From: Cercis canadensis
Lineage: Eukaryota; Streptophyta; Magnoliopsida; Fabales; Fabaceae
Assembly (NCBI GenBank): GCA_003255065.1
Contig: QAOA01008475.1
Coordinates: 90,356 to 154,355, forward strand
DNA: 64,000 nt
Direction of reading: 5' to 3'
Shown here: positions 1-12,473 of the stretch, in pieces
How the letters are laid out: each line of letters starts with the position of its first letter
Numbering within the stretch: position 1 is the stretch's first letter
Made by a program: the position numbers and the translations under genes
Notes under the pieces: model-generated
Told to the model about the DNA's origin: nothing
What the model saw: the letters and a program-made list of their open reading frames with translations, nothing else
Databases searched by the model: none

Positions 1-456
1 GGCACTTCCACTGGTCTTTGCAAGACTACTGGCCCCATCACTAACTTTGGCAGAAACAGAACTGTTCTTCACACTTCCATACTCTGATGTCTTCTTTTCA
101 TGATCAACAGAGCTTCCCTGTGAGCCTCTATTCTCATTAACTGCATGATCAACTTCTCCAGATGCTTGCTCAAGAACAGACGAAGAAGTACCAGAACCAC
201 TTTTATTGATCAAGGAATCAACAGGCCCCCTTCGATTTGAAATTCCCAATTTCTTATTCTCATGAGTTTCTCCACTATTCTGCTTTGATGTGTTTTGCAC
301 AGATTTTGATAAATCTTCAGTAGTCGCCAGTTCTGGTTTGCCTGTTTTTGAAACCTGCAGTGGAGAAGGCTTGATGTCTTTTGCCTCTACTGTTTGAATC
401 CCAGCCGTCTTCTGATGATGTTTTGGAAGAGCTCTACCAATAGCTTTTGAGTCCAT
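1..456 (-). CDS. AGC-family protein kinase, D6PK/G11A type, N-terminal part (partial)
   Basis: The minus strand is open for 152 codons from an ATG at 456 to the window edge, beginning MDSKAIGRALPKHHQ. The peptide is Ser/Lys-rich and of low complexity, with a run VKNSSVSAKVSDGASSLAKT. This is the style of the long disordered N-terminus that precedes the kinase domain in plant AGC VIII kinases (rice G11A, Arabidopsis D6PK-like). The catalytic domain lies beyond position 1 and cannot be seen. In this family the kinase phosphorylates PIN auxin exporters at the plasma membrane. The identity rests on N-terminal style plus context: the PGLP2, FPS, FHA and NPH3 genes in this window are neighbours of D6PKL2 in Arabidopsis. 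The start is the first ATG of the frame. No kinase motif is visible, so another Ser-rich protein is possible. Confidence 0.6.
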   Translation of the reverse strand, partial: MDSKAIGRALPKHHQKTAGIQTVEAKDIKPSPLQVSKTGKPELATTEDLSKSVQNTSKQNSGETHENKKLGISNRRGPVDSLINKSGSGTSSSVLEQASGEVDHAVNENRGSQGSSVDHEKKTSEYGSVKNSSVSAKVSDGASSLAKTSGSA

Positions 457-1560
457 CAGAGATGAAAATGAGTGTCAATGAAGATCAGATTGACCAAATC
501 CAATGCGGAGCATCCATTTTCAGTAACATCTGCTCTTTCCTCAGTAGTCCAACCACTCTAAAATAATCTCTCCAGCAACTTCTTCAATAATAAGAAACAA
601 CCTACCAAAGGAATAATAAGGAAGCTGTCAGCCATTTCACTGCAGTATGATGTTAAAAACATACTAGGTCTCACATTAATATGTGAACAGAGTGATCTAC
701 CAATCTATTAATAAAGAAGCAAAATTTAAGCAACAATAGAATCATCACACAATTAGCTCTAGTTTGACATGAGACAGAAATAGATCCAGTAATCAGTAAA
801 ATAGCACCACCCACTGAGTATATAACATCCTTAGATAGCTTAAGTATAACAAGATAATTAGCCAAGGGGGAGCTCCGCCAGTGACCATATCCCTAAAAAG
901 AAGAAAACTTGAGCTGCGAAGCTGCATGCAGACCATGATTAGATGAGTAAAGTTCAACAGTGATGGGTAACTAACAAGACATGCAATCTCTTGCAATCTC
1001 CACAACCCACTTCCATCCCCACCCCACAAAAGATAAGTAGTTGTATAAATCAGAAATCCAGCACAAAAAACCCTATTTACTTGGAGCAAACATAGAGGGT
1101 TGGAGAACCAACAAAAAGTAAAGTACAGTCAAATTAGCTACCCAGTCAAAAAATACAGTCTTTGGACAGATGTTAACCTATCTGAATGGATAAAATCCCC
1201 ATAACCAGCTACATGGAAATGATCATGGGTGAATTAAATGAAACATCGATCTTGATCATAAAACCATGGATTTCAGTCAAATCTCAAGCAGATCCGAAAC
1301 AACAAACAGACCCAGATGCAAAAAAGCAAAACTTGAAGCTGAATAGATACAACCCATGAGCAGAAATGCGAGGCACTAAAAAGGAAAGTGAGATAAGCCC
1401 AAAAGAGTACCTAATTTCAAGGATCAGAAACTCAGCGAGCTTGCTTTAGCAGTGGAAGAAAAAGGAGAAATACTGTAGAAAGAGAGAGCTGCTGGTAGCT
1501 TAATACCCACCTTTAGAGAGAGAAGGGGAAAGGGAAGCTGGAGAGAGTCGTAAAATTAGA
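457..1560 (-). other. Probable 5' UTR with an intron, upstream of the AGC kinase
   Basis: No coding frame is convincing here. On the minus strand a purine-rich leader (GAGAGAGAAGGGG type, about 1500 to 1550) is followed by a good donor near 1409 (AAATTAG then GTACTC). A matching acceptor (ACTGCAG) lies near 640, suggesting a 5' UTR intron of about 770 bases. This is inferred from splice signals only. Confidence 0.4.
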
Positions 1561-2802
1561 CTGGGCCTCCGCTTGTGGTGGACTATTAGGCGGAGAGAGA
1601 GAGAGGGGTCAAAGCTAAAGCAAAGCTTTTTTCTACATTCAATAATTTCGTTGGTTTTGTCCCGAGACTAGAGGGGTCCAAATCACTATACAGTTCTGAG
1701 GTCTCGCACCTGTCTGTCATGCCTTTGCCCAAATAATTCTTTATCTTCTCTTTTTTGTTTTTAAAAAAATTCTAGGTATTTTCAGACAGTGCCCTCTATT
1801 AATGGAATTTAGCTTCTTATTACTATATCCATTAATAAATTTAAAGATCATTTTAATGTTGATTTGGAAAAAAAAAAATTTCTAAGAAAATAAACGTTTT
1901 TTTTTTCTAAAGGCCAAAACAAAACTTTTTTTTGTTGCTAATGATTGAAAAAAATTAATCTTTAAATTCTTAAATTGGTAAATATTTTATGAATTTGGTA
2001 ATATCAAGCTTTAATAAAAATAGAAGGAAGGTTTCAGTTGACATACCATTCACAACAAGTTATAAAACAAATTGATCATCCATTAGTAATTTTAAAGTCA
2101 TGCTCATAGATTCACTCCTCAAAGTCAAAAAAAAAAAAAGGGGAAAAATCATTTAATTGGTGTTTAATTTAATGCATCAAGTAGAATCAAATTTGTTGGG
2201 GAAAAAAGGAAAGAAAATAAGAAAAGGAAGAAAGTGGTTTTCCTATAGACAATAATTGTTATTATGATTATGTTTGCATGAAATGATCTTGCAGAAATAC
2301 AAATTCCCCTCACTTAAGCCGACATCAAGATTTTTGGTTGCCTAAAATGGGTGCCTACTTTCCCTTGTAGTCAATAAAATCACTAAGTAAAGGACCAAGT
2401 GGTCGCTGAGAATGTTTTGGGTGATCCAATGGAAATAGAAGTGTATTACTGAATCATCCAAGCTATTAAGTTTTGGTGGTCCATCTAGCAGATAGGAACA
2501 AGCATTAAGCTTTTGATTACGTACACAAAAGAGGTTTTTATTTCCCTTAAAATAGGAATAATGTAGATAAATTTATTTTGAGGTTGTGAACAATAACTCT
2601 TTGAAAAATAATTTTAGTTTGGTAGAGCGCGCTACCACTTATGGTTGATTTCCTTGTCCTTTTTTTTTAAAAAAAATTCTCTCAATTACAAAAATAATTA
2701 TTATTAATTATAAATTTGTGCAACACACAAATAATTAAAACAATAAAAAAAAATACTTATGAAAAGAGAGAAGAGAAACAAAAAAAAGTAATAGAGATTA
2801 AG

Positions 2803-2899
2803 GAGCGAGTATACTAACTTTAGATAACCATAATGATAAAAAAAATGACTCTCTATTAATTTAATATTACGATTTATCTATTAAAAAAAAAACCCCCCT
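2803..2899. repeat. Dispersed repeat, copy 1 (GAGCGAGTA family)
   Basis: Begins GAGCGAGTATACTAACTT and continues with a TAGATAACC segment, then AATGACTCTCTATTAATTT and a C-run. The same order of blocks occurs at 4391-4460 and 21354-21491. Probably an old non-autonomous element; no terminal repeats or target duplication recognised. Confidence 0.45.
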
Positions 2900-4390
2900 A
2901 AATTTGTTTCCTTCAAACTCCCTCAGTATTTTAGCAGTTACGTTCATTATTCTTTTTGTCTTTGCAATACAAGCCAAGCAGGGCCCAACCTCTAAATGCT
3001 ATTGTTTTGATGGGACAAGGGATCACATAAGAATCACTCAAAGGCAACAAGTGAGAAAGAGAGAAAGAGAGAGCATATGCGCTGCATTAATAAATTAGAT
3101 TTTTTCATCCCCAAGAGCTAGGCTGAAATGGTTCTCTTTATTAGCAAAGTGGTCTCAATGGGGTTTGTGTTTATAGATAAGTGGCCTTAGACAACTGTAT
3201 TGAGGTCCCAATTGAGTATGAAATCTCATTAATAATAATAACAATCAAGGTGGTTGGAAATTCATTTCCCATAGGAAAAATCCCAACTTGAGCATTTCCC
3301 TTTTGATGTGTTTGATAATACAGACATCCTCCTCATCTTTCCAGAAAGTATCCAGGGACTCTCACTCTGGCATATCCACAAACACCTTTTCCTCATTTTG
3401 ACAACTGAGATATGTGGACAGTAGGGCCATGCAAATGAATCATGGTGTGTCAAAATATGAACAACTAATCTTTTTAACTCAAAATTGGATTCTGGGTCTT
3501 AAAAAAGGCACTGAATTTTTAACTCCACCACAAAATTAATACCATTCAAACACCAATGAAATGTTTCTAAGGCTTTCTTTTTTTTCTTTTTCTTTTTCTG
3601 AGGTTAGGTACCTGGCTATTAAGCACCAAATGGAGAAAATCTGAGTACCTAATCCAGAATCCAAGTGTCTGAAAAACGACAATAAATCAACTTTAGAGTG
3701 TGACTTTATTTTACCAATGTTTTATTTGATTGCTCATGTTGTGGACAAACTTTCTTGGTTCAAGTTGTTGTCTAAAGTCATTCAGCCATAGCCATATGGG
3801 TCAAGGGGAGTTTGCGACCCTTCAACTTAGGGATTAAAATTAGGATTAGTGGGTTTTGAATTGACACTACAATATAATACCCTAGTTTGGTCCCAAACTA
3901 AAAGCAACTTTCTTTTTCTGTCACACACGACACACACACGTACTTTGTTTTTGGATATTTTGGATAAAATAGCAATTTCAAAAGAAAGAGAGAAAGAAAA
4001 TTGGTCAAACAAAACTTTCTTTGGGAATTTTTTTTATCTTTTATAGCTTCCTTTCCTTATGAGAAAATGTTCCACGATGATAAGATTTTTTTTTTTNTTT
4101 TTTTTTTGGTGTGGTTGGGTTTGGTTTTGATATTTGTGATAAGAGGAGTATATTTGTCAAATACAAAATATCAATCAACTTCTTTTACACGCCATAACTA
4201 TTTAGTAAACATTTCAAAATATCAATGGACTTTAGTAGATCAATATGGTGAAACTTTAATTATAACAAACATATAATTTGAGGGGGAGGGACTGAAAATT
4301 ACAATTACAAAAATACTAGTTGTAACCCGAGTAACATATGGACAGCTATTTAAACAGAGAAATCAAACCGATAAAAAAAAATAAAAAAAA

Positions 4391-4460
4391 AGAGCGAGTA
4401 CAATAAGTATAGATAATTTTAAAAAAAAAAACTTTCTTTTAGATTTATATAGTGATTATA
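4391..4460. repeat. Dispersed repeat, copy 2 (GAGCGAGTA family)
   Basis: Shares GAGCGAGTACAATAAGTATA and the following TAGATAATTTT block with the copies at 2803 and 21354, but is truncated sooner. Class unknown. Confidence 0.4.
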
Positions 4461-6354
4461 CTTTTATATGAAATAATGTCTAAAATATAAGTCACACATT
4501 TTAATTAAGTTTAGATAAATTTTGTTAAATTAACACGCTAAAACAATGTCAATAAATAACATTACTCTTACAAAAGTTATGACTTTTGAGCACTTAATGG
4601 CCAACTTAAAATACAGCTAAAGACATAAGATATAAGTTGCATGTCCAATGAGAAATAATTATGAAGCGGCGGAACTTAAGAAATTAGATCATGGATCTTA
4701 TATTATAAGCTGACACAGATTTTAACGTTTTAGTGCATTGTATGATAAACATTATGTTAATTGATAACAAGTACCATTGTTTTCTTAAACCCTTTTGACC
4801 TTTCCTAGGACATTATTGTGGCCTTCAAACCAATAGAAATCGAGCAAACCCTTTGCTGCATATGATCCTTCCACTAACGTTGTCTTTTAGTTTTCACTTC
4901 ACGCAGTGAAATAAATGGTTCAAAGATTCACACATTAAATAATGGTATAAACAATGGAAGGCAAATTAAATTATAAGACAAAAACCAAAGCAGATCTACA
5001 CAGCTCCATGCATTGCATAGAGGTGCGAGCTACTTACACCACACCCACATGCAGTTCCATTTGTTTTTTGAACCAAAACTAGCAGTTTTATGCAGTGGTC
5101 CTCTCCTCTTTCATATTAAAACTCTCAAACATAGCAGCAAGCAGAGATAGCAATAGTGCAATAAGAATTTGACATGTGGAATGCATGTGAGTCTTGGGCC
5201 CCTCAATATAATTTACATACATAGCTTGAATTTTTTTGTTTTACTAATAGAAGGGAATATATTCTTTCAGGCTGGAGACTGAGATGCTTCAGAGTTTTTG
5301 ATAATCTCACCTAGCAGAAGCCTTTTTAGAAAGCTTTGGAGAAGTGAGATTTTGGCTTCTAGCTTCACTTTTTAGTTTCTTTTGATGTCAAAAACTCTTA
5401 CTCCAAAGAAAGTGTAAGCATTTGGTTGGATAATATTTTGACTCTGAATCTATATAGCTATCATGTATCTGCATCTGCTAATAAGGCCCCATCTTATGGT
5501 TTTTGCAAGGCTACACACCTTTTTCTTTGGTGTCTCTTTCTTAAGCTTATCTCCCATTTGACATATCATGTAAAGTTTTTGAGCCTGGAAAAGAAATGTG
5601 GACCAAATCTGATTTTGAGACTTCTTTGATGTGAGTTAAGATGAAGTGACTCTAATTAAGATATCAGTTGAGAGGTTTCAATCTCTTTTTCCTTCCCTCA
5701 TTCTTTTTCTTTTATAGTTTTTGGCAGTGAATCAGTAAAAGGGTGTAAAAATATTTATTTATCATCATTTCCTCAAATTAAAATATGCATTTAAGCCATA
5801 AAACTAAAAGGAAAAGAAAAAAAGAACTTGTCAATGATTCAATCTCCAACTCTGTTCATGTCTATTTTGTAATTTTGTCTCTTGTTCTTCCTTTTTTTTC
5901 TCTCCTCTTTTCAGTTTTGGTTGATTTTGTTGTTTTCACATGGAGCAAGAGTTACTTTTGGGCCCGTAGGCCCAGTTATGTGCTGATGAAAAGCCTTAAT
6001 TGCATCCCTAGCCACACATGGGCCGTTTTAGTCTTGATTATTGGGTCTATGAATAACGGCACTGATTGTTTTATGGGCTGGCCCAAATATCATCAACCAA
6101 AAGATTACACGACTCGTCGTTTTATGCCAGGAATAAACGTCAGTGAAGCAGTAGGAATATCTACAGTTGTAATCAAGTACGAGAGAGAGAGCAGCGAGAC
6201 CTACACAGTGAAAGCAGAAAACATTCGAAGTCTCTCGTCTCCTTCGTCTTTGTGTGCTCCCCTCCCCTCCTGCAATTATCCAAGCGATCCAATTCCCTTT
6301 CCGTTATCTCTATCTCTGTTCGTACCAAACCCTAATCTTCCCAAACGGCAAACG

Positions 6355-8541
6355 ATGAGGCGTTCAGATGACATCGCTGTCTCCGTAGCTTCGTCAGCTT
6401 CTTCTTCTTTAGCCGCCACCGCAGCCGCCAAACCAGTGTTCTTGACTAAAGCCCAACGCGAGCAGTTGGCACTCAAACGCCGACAAGAAGAAATCGCCGA
6501 ACAGAGACGCCGCCAGGAACAACTGCTTTCCCTTAACCGCCCTTCCGATCCAACCGCCGATGCTAGACCCTCCGATTCCGACCGACGGGACCGGGAACGC
6601 GACCGTGACCGCGACCGCGACCGAGACCGAGACAGGGACAGGGACCGGGACCGGGACCGTGAGCGCGAACGTGATCGTGAACGGGACAGAGATAGGGCTC
6701 GGGATCGGGACCGTGAATCAGAGAGACGGAACCGAGAAAGGGAGCGTGAAGAAGAAGGTAGGACTCGTGAGCGTGCTCGCTTGGAGAAACTAGCGGAGCG
6801 GGAGCATGAGAAAGAGCTTGATGCCATTAAAGAGCAGTACCTTGGTTCTAAGAAGCCAAAGAAGCGGGTTATCAAACCCAGTGAGAAGTTCCGATTCTCC
6901 TTCGACTGGGAGAACACTGAGGATACTTCTCGTGACATGAATGCGCTCTACCAGAACCCACATGAGGCTCAGCTACTCTTTGGACGGGGCTTCCGTGCTG
7001 GCATGGACCGCCGTGAGCAGAAGAAGCTTGCTGCTAAGAATGAGAAGGACATGCGTGAGCAAATTCGCAAGAAGGATGGTGTTGAGGAGAAGCCAGAAGA
7101 AGCTGCTGCCCAAAAACTGAAAGAGGCTGCTGCGGACCTATATGACACCTTTGACATGAGAGTGGACCGCCACTGGACTGAGAAGAAGCTAGATGAGATG
7201 ACTGAGAGGGATTGGCGTATCTTCAGAGAGGACTTCAACATCTCCTACAAGGGTTCCAAAATTCCTCGCCCAATGCGAAGCTGGATTGAGAGTAAATTGA
7301 GTGCTGAGCTATTGAAGGCTGTTGAGAAGGCTGGGTATAAGACCCCTTCTCCAATTCAGATGGCTGCCATTCCGCTGGGGCTTCAACAGCGTGATGTCAT
7401 TGGCATTGCTGAGACTGGTTCAGGTAAAACTGCTGCCTTTGTTCTTCCCATGTTGAGTTACATCACTAGGCTTCCTCCCATAAGCGAAGATAATGAGGCT
7501 GAGGGGCCCTACGCTGTTGTTATGGCACCTACACGTGAGCTTGCTCAGCAGATTGAGGATGAGACTGTGAAGTTTGCCCAATATCTGGGCATCAAAGTGG
7601 TTTCCATTGTTGGGGGACAGTCAATTGAGGAGCAAGGTTTTAGGATAAGGCAGGGTTGTGAAATTGTAATTGCAACACCTGGACGTTTAATTGATTGCTT
7701 GGAGCGGCGTTATGCTGTTCTGAATCAGTGCAATTATGTTGTTCTTGATGAGGCTGACCGCATGATAGATATGGGATTTGAGCCACAGGTAATGGGTGTA
7801 TTGGATGCTATGCCTTCCAGCAATCTGAAACCAGAAAATGAAGATGAGGAGCTTGATGAGAAGAGGATTTACAGAACCACGTATATGTTCAGTGCTACCA
7901 TGCCACCGGCAGTGGAGCGGCTTGCTAGGAAGTACCTAAGGAACCCTGTTGTAGTAACCATAGGGACTGCTGGAAAGACAACCGACTTGATCAGCCAGCA
8001 TGTGATCATGATGAAGGAAAGTGAGAAATTCTATAAGCTACAGAGATTGCTTGATGAACTTAATGACAAGACAGCAATTGTTTTTGTCAATACTAAGAAG
8101 AATGCAGATATAGTTGCCAAGAATTTGGATAGGGAAGGCTACCGTGTGACTACTTTGCATGGTGGGAAGTCACAGGAGCAGAGAGAGATCAGTCTTGAAG
8201 GATTTAGGACCAAGAGATACAATGTCCTTGTTGCAACTGATGTTGCAGGGCGTGGTATTGACATACCTGATGTGGCCCATGTTATAAACTATGATATGCC
8301 TGGGAATATTGAAATGTATACCCATCGTATTGGGCGTACTGGTCGTGCGGGGAAGACTGGTGTGGCTACAACATTCCTGACTCTTCATGACTCGGATGTC
8401 TTTTATGACCTCAAACAGATGCTTACCCAGAGTAATAGTCCTGTTCCTCCTGAATTAGCAAGGCATGAGGCTTCAAAGTTCAAGCCAGGAAGTATTCCTG
8501 ATAGACCACCTAGACGAAATGACACTGTATTTACACATTAA
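6355..8541 (+). CDS. RH21: DEAD-box RNA helicase, PRP28/DDX23 type
   Basis: Single-exon gene of 728 aa (Arabidopsis RH21 is about the same length). PRP28 acts in the nucleus as part of the U5 snRNP/tri-snRNP and drives the exchange of U1 for U6 at the 5' splice site. Visible parts: a basic N-terminus ([15 protein letters not shown]), an Arg/Asp-repeat tract at about residues 78-130, a PRP28-like linker ([16 protein letters not shown]), then the helicase core. Core motifs: Q motif ([12 protein letters not shown]), motif I AETGSGKT at 352-359, PTRELA, TPGR, DEAD at 465-468, SAT at 513-515, and [13 protein letters not shown] from 657. All catalytic residues are present. The ATG at 6355 is chosen because homologues start MRRSDD-like. 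The frame is open 190 codons further upstream, but that part is unlike the family and contains a purine-rich leader. Confidence 0.95.
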   Translation: MRRSDDIAVSVASSASSSLAATAAAKPVFLTKAQREQLALKRRQEEIAEQRRRQEQLLSLNRPSDPTADARPSDSDRRDRERDRDRDRDRDRDRDRDRDRDRERERDRERDRDRARDRDRESERRNREREREEEGRTRERARLEKLAEREHEKELDAIKEQYLGSKKPKKRVIKPSEKFRFSFDWENTEDTSRDMNALYQNPHEAQLLFGRGFRAGMDRREQKKLAAKNEKDMREQIRKKDGVEEKPEEAAAQKLKEAAADLYDTFDMRVDRHWTEKKLDEMTERDWRIFREDFNISYKGSKIPRPMRSWIESKLSAELLKAVEKAGYKTPSPIQMAAIPLGLQQRDVIGIAETGSGKTAAFVLPMLSYITRLPPISEDNEAEGPYAVVMAPTRELAQQIEDETVKFAQYLGIKVVSIVGGQSIEEQGFRIRQGCEIVIATPGRLIDCLERRYAVLNQCNYVVLDEADRMIDMGFEPQVMGVLDAMPSSNLKPENEDEELDEKRIYRTTYMFSATMPPAVERLARKYLRNPVVVTIGTAGKTTDLISQHVIMMKESEKFYKLQRLLDELNDKTAIVFVNTKKNADIVAKNLDREGYRVTTLHGGKSQEQREISLEGFRTKRYNVLVATDVAGRGIDIPDVAHVINYDMPGNIEMYTHRIGRTGRAGKTGVATTFLTLHDSDVFYDLKQMLTQSNSPVPPELARHEASKFKPGSIPDRPPRRNDTVFTH
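6582..6738 (+). repeat. Arg/Asp codon repeat tract inside RH21
   Basis: Degenerate CGxGAC/GAxCGx hexamers encode an (RD)n/(RE)n array of about 50 residues. It produces long spurious open frames on the other strand and in other phases. RS/RD-rich tails are normal for PRP28 and mediate spliceosome docking. Codons vary (CGT, CGC, CGA, CGG, AGG), so selection on the protein rather than recent DNA slippage seems to keep it. Confidence 0.85.
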
Positions 8542-11500
8542 GAAACTTATGAGTTCAGATGATCACTTCCAAAGCAAGGCACCAGCTTTGGGGTCTTATA
8601 AAGTATGTGTGGCTTAGAACATCTTGCCGGAGAAGCTGAGCATAATCTGCATTTTGTGGATGTACGATCATGTGTAAAGTTTAATCATGACAATCCTTAT
8701 GTCCTGGTAATTAATGTCATTTCCTATATTCTGCTCAGAATAGTTGCTGTGCTGCTGATTATTTGTAGTGTGGCCACTGATAGCTTTAGTTGATGATCTT
8801 TGATTGACTTTTGTTGGTTAACTTTAATCATTGTCATCTTATACTATGTCCTGCCTGATTATGTTCATGTGGGATGTGTTTATATTTTAACTGTTTATTA
8901 GATTATAGTTTGTTTTAAGTTCAAGACTTTAATCCTGTTTTTAAATTTCTTTCTGATTTCAAAGATTGGAAGGAATTATATTCTGTGGCATCACTTGGAT
9001 GATTTGCCTGGTGCAGAGGCTCCTCGCTTGCTGCATGTTATACATTTTTAAATTCCCAATGAGATAGTATGTGTTGTATAATGTATGCGCTGTGTTTTCT
9101 CTTAAGTTAGTTATAACTCAGTTTATCGTTGTTTGAATCTGATTCTCTCTTAAATAGCGTCATATTTCCAAATTGTGTAGTTATGATATCCGAATGGGAA
9201 AATTAAATACTGACGAGTACAGAGGATTTAATGTCAGCGTCATTTTAGTAGCAGAGCAATATAAGGAGATTTTGCTAAGGCATGTTTGGGAATTCCTCAA
9301 AGGCCTGACTAAGTCCGATATTTCCCTTAGCTTGAAAAGTATATCCTTAATATCTGTCCTGCTTTTATTTGCTACTTCCTTTCCTTCGTGTTTTGTTGCC
9401 TGGTAGAGCTTTTGCTCTGTGCGGGGAGGGATGAGATTTGGAAGTTATATCTATAGTCAATTTTACTTAGAAAAGGAAGACTTTACTGATCACGATGTTC
9501 TCTCCTATCATGTTTTACTGTTTACCATTTGTTCTGTGGGGTCATTCATGCTACATCTATTGTTGAAGTCGCTTGTCATCACAGTTATTTTGTTTNNNNN
9601 NNNNNNNNNNNNNNNAGGGGGGGGGTGGGTCCTGGTTCTAATTATAGTTTTCTGGTTGCTGGCGAATTTGGTTCTAGTTTTCTATCTTATAGATAGTTGC
9701 AGAATATGGCTGATAGGAACAGGTCACTGTCTCAGAATTTGCTTAGATCTAAACTTGTGATGGGTGGCGTTTTGGTGAGTCCTTTTGATATTTTTGAACT
9801 GAGTTTCACATGGAAAAGAAAGGACTTGCTGACCTACATAATCTTCAGTATAATTGTAGATTCCTTTGTACAGTTTAGGATTATAGTATTTTCCAATTTG
9901 CCATGAATATTTAACTGCTGTCGTCATTTCTGTATGAAATTTATCAACTCCATGTGCGAGACCTTTATAAAGTCAGGCAAGGCTATTGGCAACAATTTCT
10001 GTCATCCCCAATTTGGCAAATAAAGCCTTTTTGTGATCTTAGATCCATTTGCTTGGAGGTTCTGCAACTTTAATATCATTTAGATCTACTTGTGGAAATA
10101 TTAGCAAAAAATATCTGCCTTCGGTATAAGTAGAATGAGCATAGATATTGTTTAGACATTTTCCCCATATTTTAAAGCGGAGTAACTACTGACATCTGAC
10201 TACCTAAGATTTGTGTGGATATTAAAATTAAGATAGGTCTTTAAATTGTTGATCCTAAATGCTACCGATACCAGCAAATGCATTTTGTTTTTCTAAAAAA
10301 TTAACATATATATGAATGAAGGTGGTTCAAGCAGTTAGCTATGTTTGTTGTCTTCTTCTGAACTTTGCAATTTAACTTTTCTGGCTTTTTAATCTTTAAT
10401 CATGAATTGTAGAGGAGCAAAAAGTCGGCTTTTACATGCCAAAAGGATTGGATAAAGTGCTAAAATGGTTGCAGGAGATTTAAAAAAACATTATGGGTCG
10501 TTTCAAGACGAGGCAGGTTTCATACCCAAAACTTTCTTCTATGCTTACTTCATATGTAATTCTCCTAAATGTTCTGAAGTACGATTTTTTTTGTTTCTAT
10601 AACACTAAGACAGAATCCAATGTTCTCAAGACATGGGATTTGCTAGTCTCTTCTTGCTGGAAGCATTATAGCATGTTATTGCACTTGCATGATCAGACAT
10701 TCTCTTGGGATTACATGGAACTGTTGGACCAGCACCTGCGTAACATTGAGGTTGTATATATTGCTGTTTTATGTTTGTCAAGGGAGATAAATTTCTCACA
10801 CTTCCCTCATCTTGTTTCCGAGAGTGAATTTTTTATGTTCACAATTCACGACATTGGATGATTAGGATATATATATATATATAGTGAATCTATTGAAGAG
10901 AATGTACCTGATATGGCTGGTTGGATCACTTAACTTCCGTTTACTTGTGTTTTGATCCTCTCCAATCTTATTTACTTGTGTTTGTTACTGGCCGGAAACA
11001 TTGAATTACCTTAAACGTTGGAATTCTGGGCAGCCTCTCTGCTAGGCTAGAATCTTAATACACAACTCCCTCACGGCATGGATTTCATTTCCACCGTTTG
11101 CAGTTTTGATCTATAATTAGCATCCTCAATGGAATGAGATGGTAGACATTACATTCAGATTATCAATGTCATAACCATCTAGCCAATTGCCCCACTTCTT
11201 AATCTACTTTTACTACTGAGTGAATGGACTAATTAACACTCTTGATTAAAAACTAATTTAGTTACCGAAAAAGGTAAAAGAGAAAAGGAAGAAAATTGAA
11301 AACCAATGGAATAGTATTGATATTGCTAGCTTCTATATGGAATGAAAGCTTGTTGGCTTTTCAAACAAAGAGAGGATCATATCACCAACAAGGTATTGAT
11401 TCAGTGAAAGCATGTTGAGCTCCATAGCGTTATAAGTTAAAGGTTATAAGTTTAAATCATTGGTATCGTATTTGTTGGAAGTGATTTAGTAGTTATTATT

Positions 11501-12064
11501 TTCGTCCTGAACAGAGATTAATCTAATATCTAAAAGATGTGAAAATATTCTAAGTGTAAATAAAAAAAAAAAAGAGGATCATAGCATTCGGTATTTATTA
11601 AGAAAGTCTTGTATTCAAATTCTATTAAATTTTATTATGAAGGGATGGAGTGAAATTTTAAGAAGAAATAAATTATTTATACTATATAGTCTCTAATAAA
11701 TAAATAATAAAACAATCAGGAATTAGCCGGTAGAATTAGGGGTTGAATTCTTTTTGCCTATTTCGATGAAGCAAAACAAGGATTGATGCGTAGTCTCCAA
11801 AATCTGCCTAGAAATTAATATAATCAAAGCATATATATATATTCAATACCAGCAGTGCTTGTTTCGGTCTAACCCTCGACACCACAACAAAATTTATATT
11901 ATATAACATCAAACGCTTATCAGAACAGTGAGGACAATTTCCCTGAACAAGATTTAAAACTAGCTTAAAATATTCATATGTTAAAGCAAATTCATGGACC
12001 CTAACCAATAAAGTTTCATAACTTCCAGAGTTGTGAAACAAGTACCATAAGCAAAATAAAATCA
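8542..12064. other. RH21 3' region and intergenic spacer with an assembly gap
   Basis: T-rich sequence following the RH21 stop, probably 3' UTR for a few hundred bases, with no convincing gene beyond it. A run of 20 Ns lies at 9596-9615, followed by a G-run, marking a gap. A short (TA)n tract lies at about 10868. Open frames up to 122 codons (10493-10861) have no recognisable features. Confidence 0.6.
9596..9615. other. Assembly gap (20 N)
   Basis: Twenty consecutive Ns followed by a poly-G stretch. True gap length is unknown. Confidence 0.99.
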
Positions 12065-12337
12065 CTACATAGCATAAACCACAAAGCAAGTAAAGATGAT
12101 GTAAAACAGACGCAAAGTGAAGCCAAATTTAGAGGGAGAGCCCCATGAGATGGATGAGGCTGAAGAGTGCCGACCTCTAGCACGGTAGAGTCTACCACCT
12201 CCACTACCAGCCACAATGCCGCCACCACCTCCGACACCTTTAGCTTCTGCTGAAGTTGCAGTAAGTGCAATTACCACTAAACTCATAACCAGTACTATCG
12301 CCACCATTCTCATTGTGACCTTCATCATCTTCACCAT
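12065..12337 (-). CDS. Small secreted Gly/Ser-rich protein, copy A
   Basis: I do not recognise a named family. The 90-aa product has a signal peptide (residues 1 to about 32, core MVAIVLVMSLVVIALTATSA, cleavage likely after AEA). Next comes a short glycine-rich segment (GVGGGGGIVAGSGGG), then a basic/serine block RARGRHSSASSISWG, and a hydrophobic C-terminal tail ending CFVVYAM. A signal peptide plus hydrophobic tail suggests either a GPI-anchor signal or a membrane tail. The start MVKMMK is chosen by alignment with copies B and C; an earlier in-frame Met 18 codons upstream spoils the signal peptide. Copies B (13.5 kb) and C (15.2 kb) lie in the same orientation. A TATA-containing block shared with copy C sits about 115 bases upstream. 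Confidence 0.65.
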   Translation of the reverse strand: MVKMMKVTMRMVAIVLVMSLVVIALTATSAEAKGVGGGGGIVAGSGGGRLYRARGRHSSASSISWGSPSKFGFTLRLFYIIFTCFVVYAM

Positions 12338-12447
12338 CACAAAATGACTTAACCCCAGAGAGCTTATCTTTTGGGGGAGAAAGAGAGCCAAAGAATAGGG
12401 AACAAGACAAGCAACTAAGACCTATAAAGACAATGATGCTTCCTTCT

Positions 12448-12473
12448 GCCATATTTATATGTCAGAGGACCAC
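12448..12473 (-). promoter_or_regulatory. Core promoter block of copy A
   Basis: Read on the minus strand this is GTGGTCCTCTGACATATAAA followed by TATGGC, with a clear TATA box (ATATAAATAT). The same 26-base block, with only two differences, is found upstream of copy C at 15359-15384, so it belongs to the duplicated unit. Copy B lacks it. Confidence 0.65.

Larger units (their letters stand above)
1561..6354. other. AT-rich intergenic region and RH21 leader
   Basis: Long AT-rich spacer with homopolymer tracts and no ORF that looks like a gene. It holds two copies of a dispersed repeat (about 2803-2899 and 4391-4460, listed separately) and a single N at 4097 inside a poly-T tract. The last 170 bases, with a GAGAGAGAG stretch at 6181-6190, are the likely 5' leader of the helicase gene. 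An open frame runs upstream in phase to 5785, but its sequence (hydrophobic, then random) does not resemble the family and is taken as non-coding. Confidence 0.6.

Noticed and set aside
4661-4690. Short resemblance to rRNA (GCGGCGGAACTTAAG)
   Set aside because: Too short, and the flanks do not match rRNA.
5785-6354. N-terminal extension of the RH21 frame by 190 codons
   Set aside because: The residues are unlike any PRP28, the stretch includes a GAGA-rich leader, and the ATG at 6355 matches homologues.
6276-6938. 220-codon minus-strand frame rich in Arg/Ser, resembling an SR protein
   Set aside because: It is the antisense shadow of the RD repeat of RH21 and has no RRM or other domain.
10493-10861. 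122-codon plus-strand frame downstream of RH21
   Set aside because: Composition is like the surrounding AT-rich spacer; no domain, signal peptide or splice structure was recognised.
12240-12452. 70-codon frame beginning in the TATA box of peptide copy A
   Set aside because: Its start codon lies inside the TATAAATATGGC promoter block and its frame is not kept in copies B and C.
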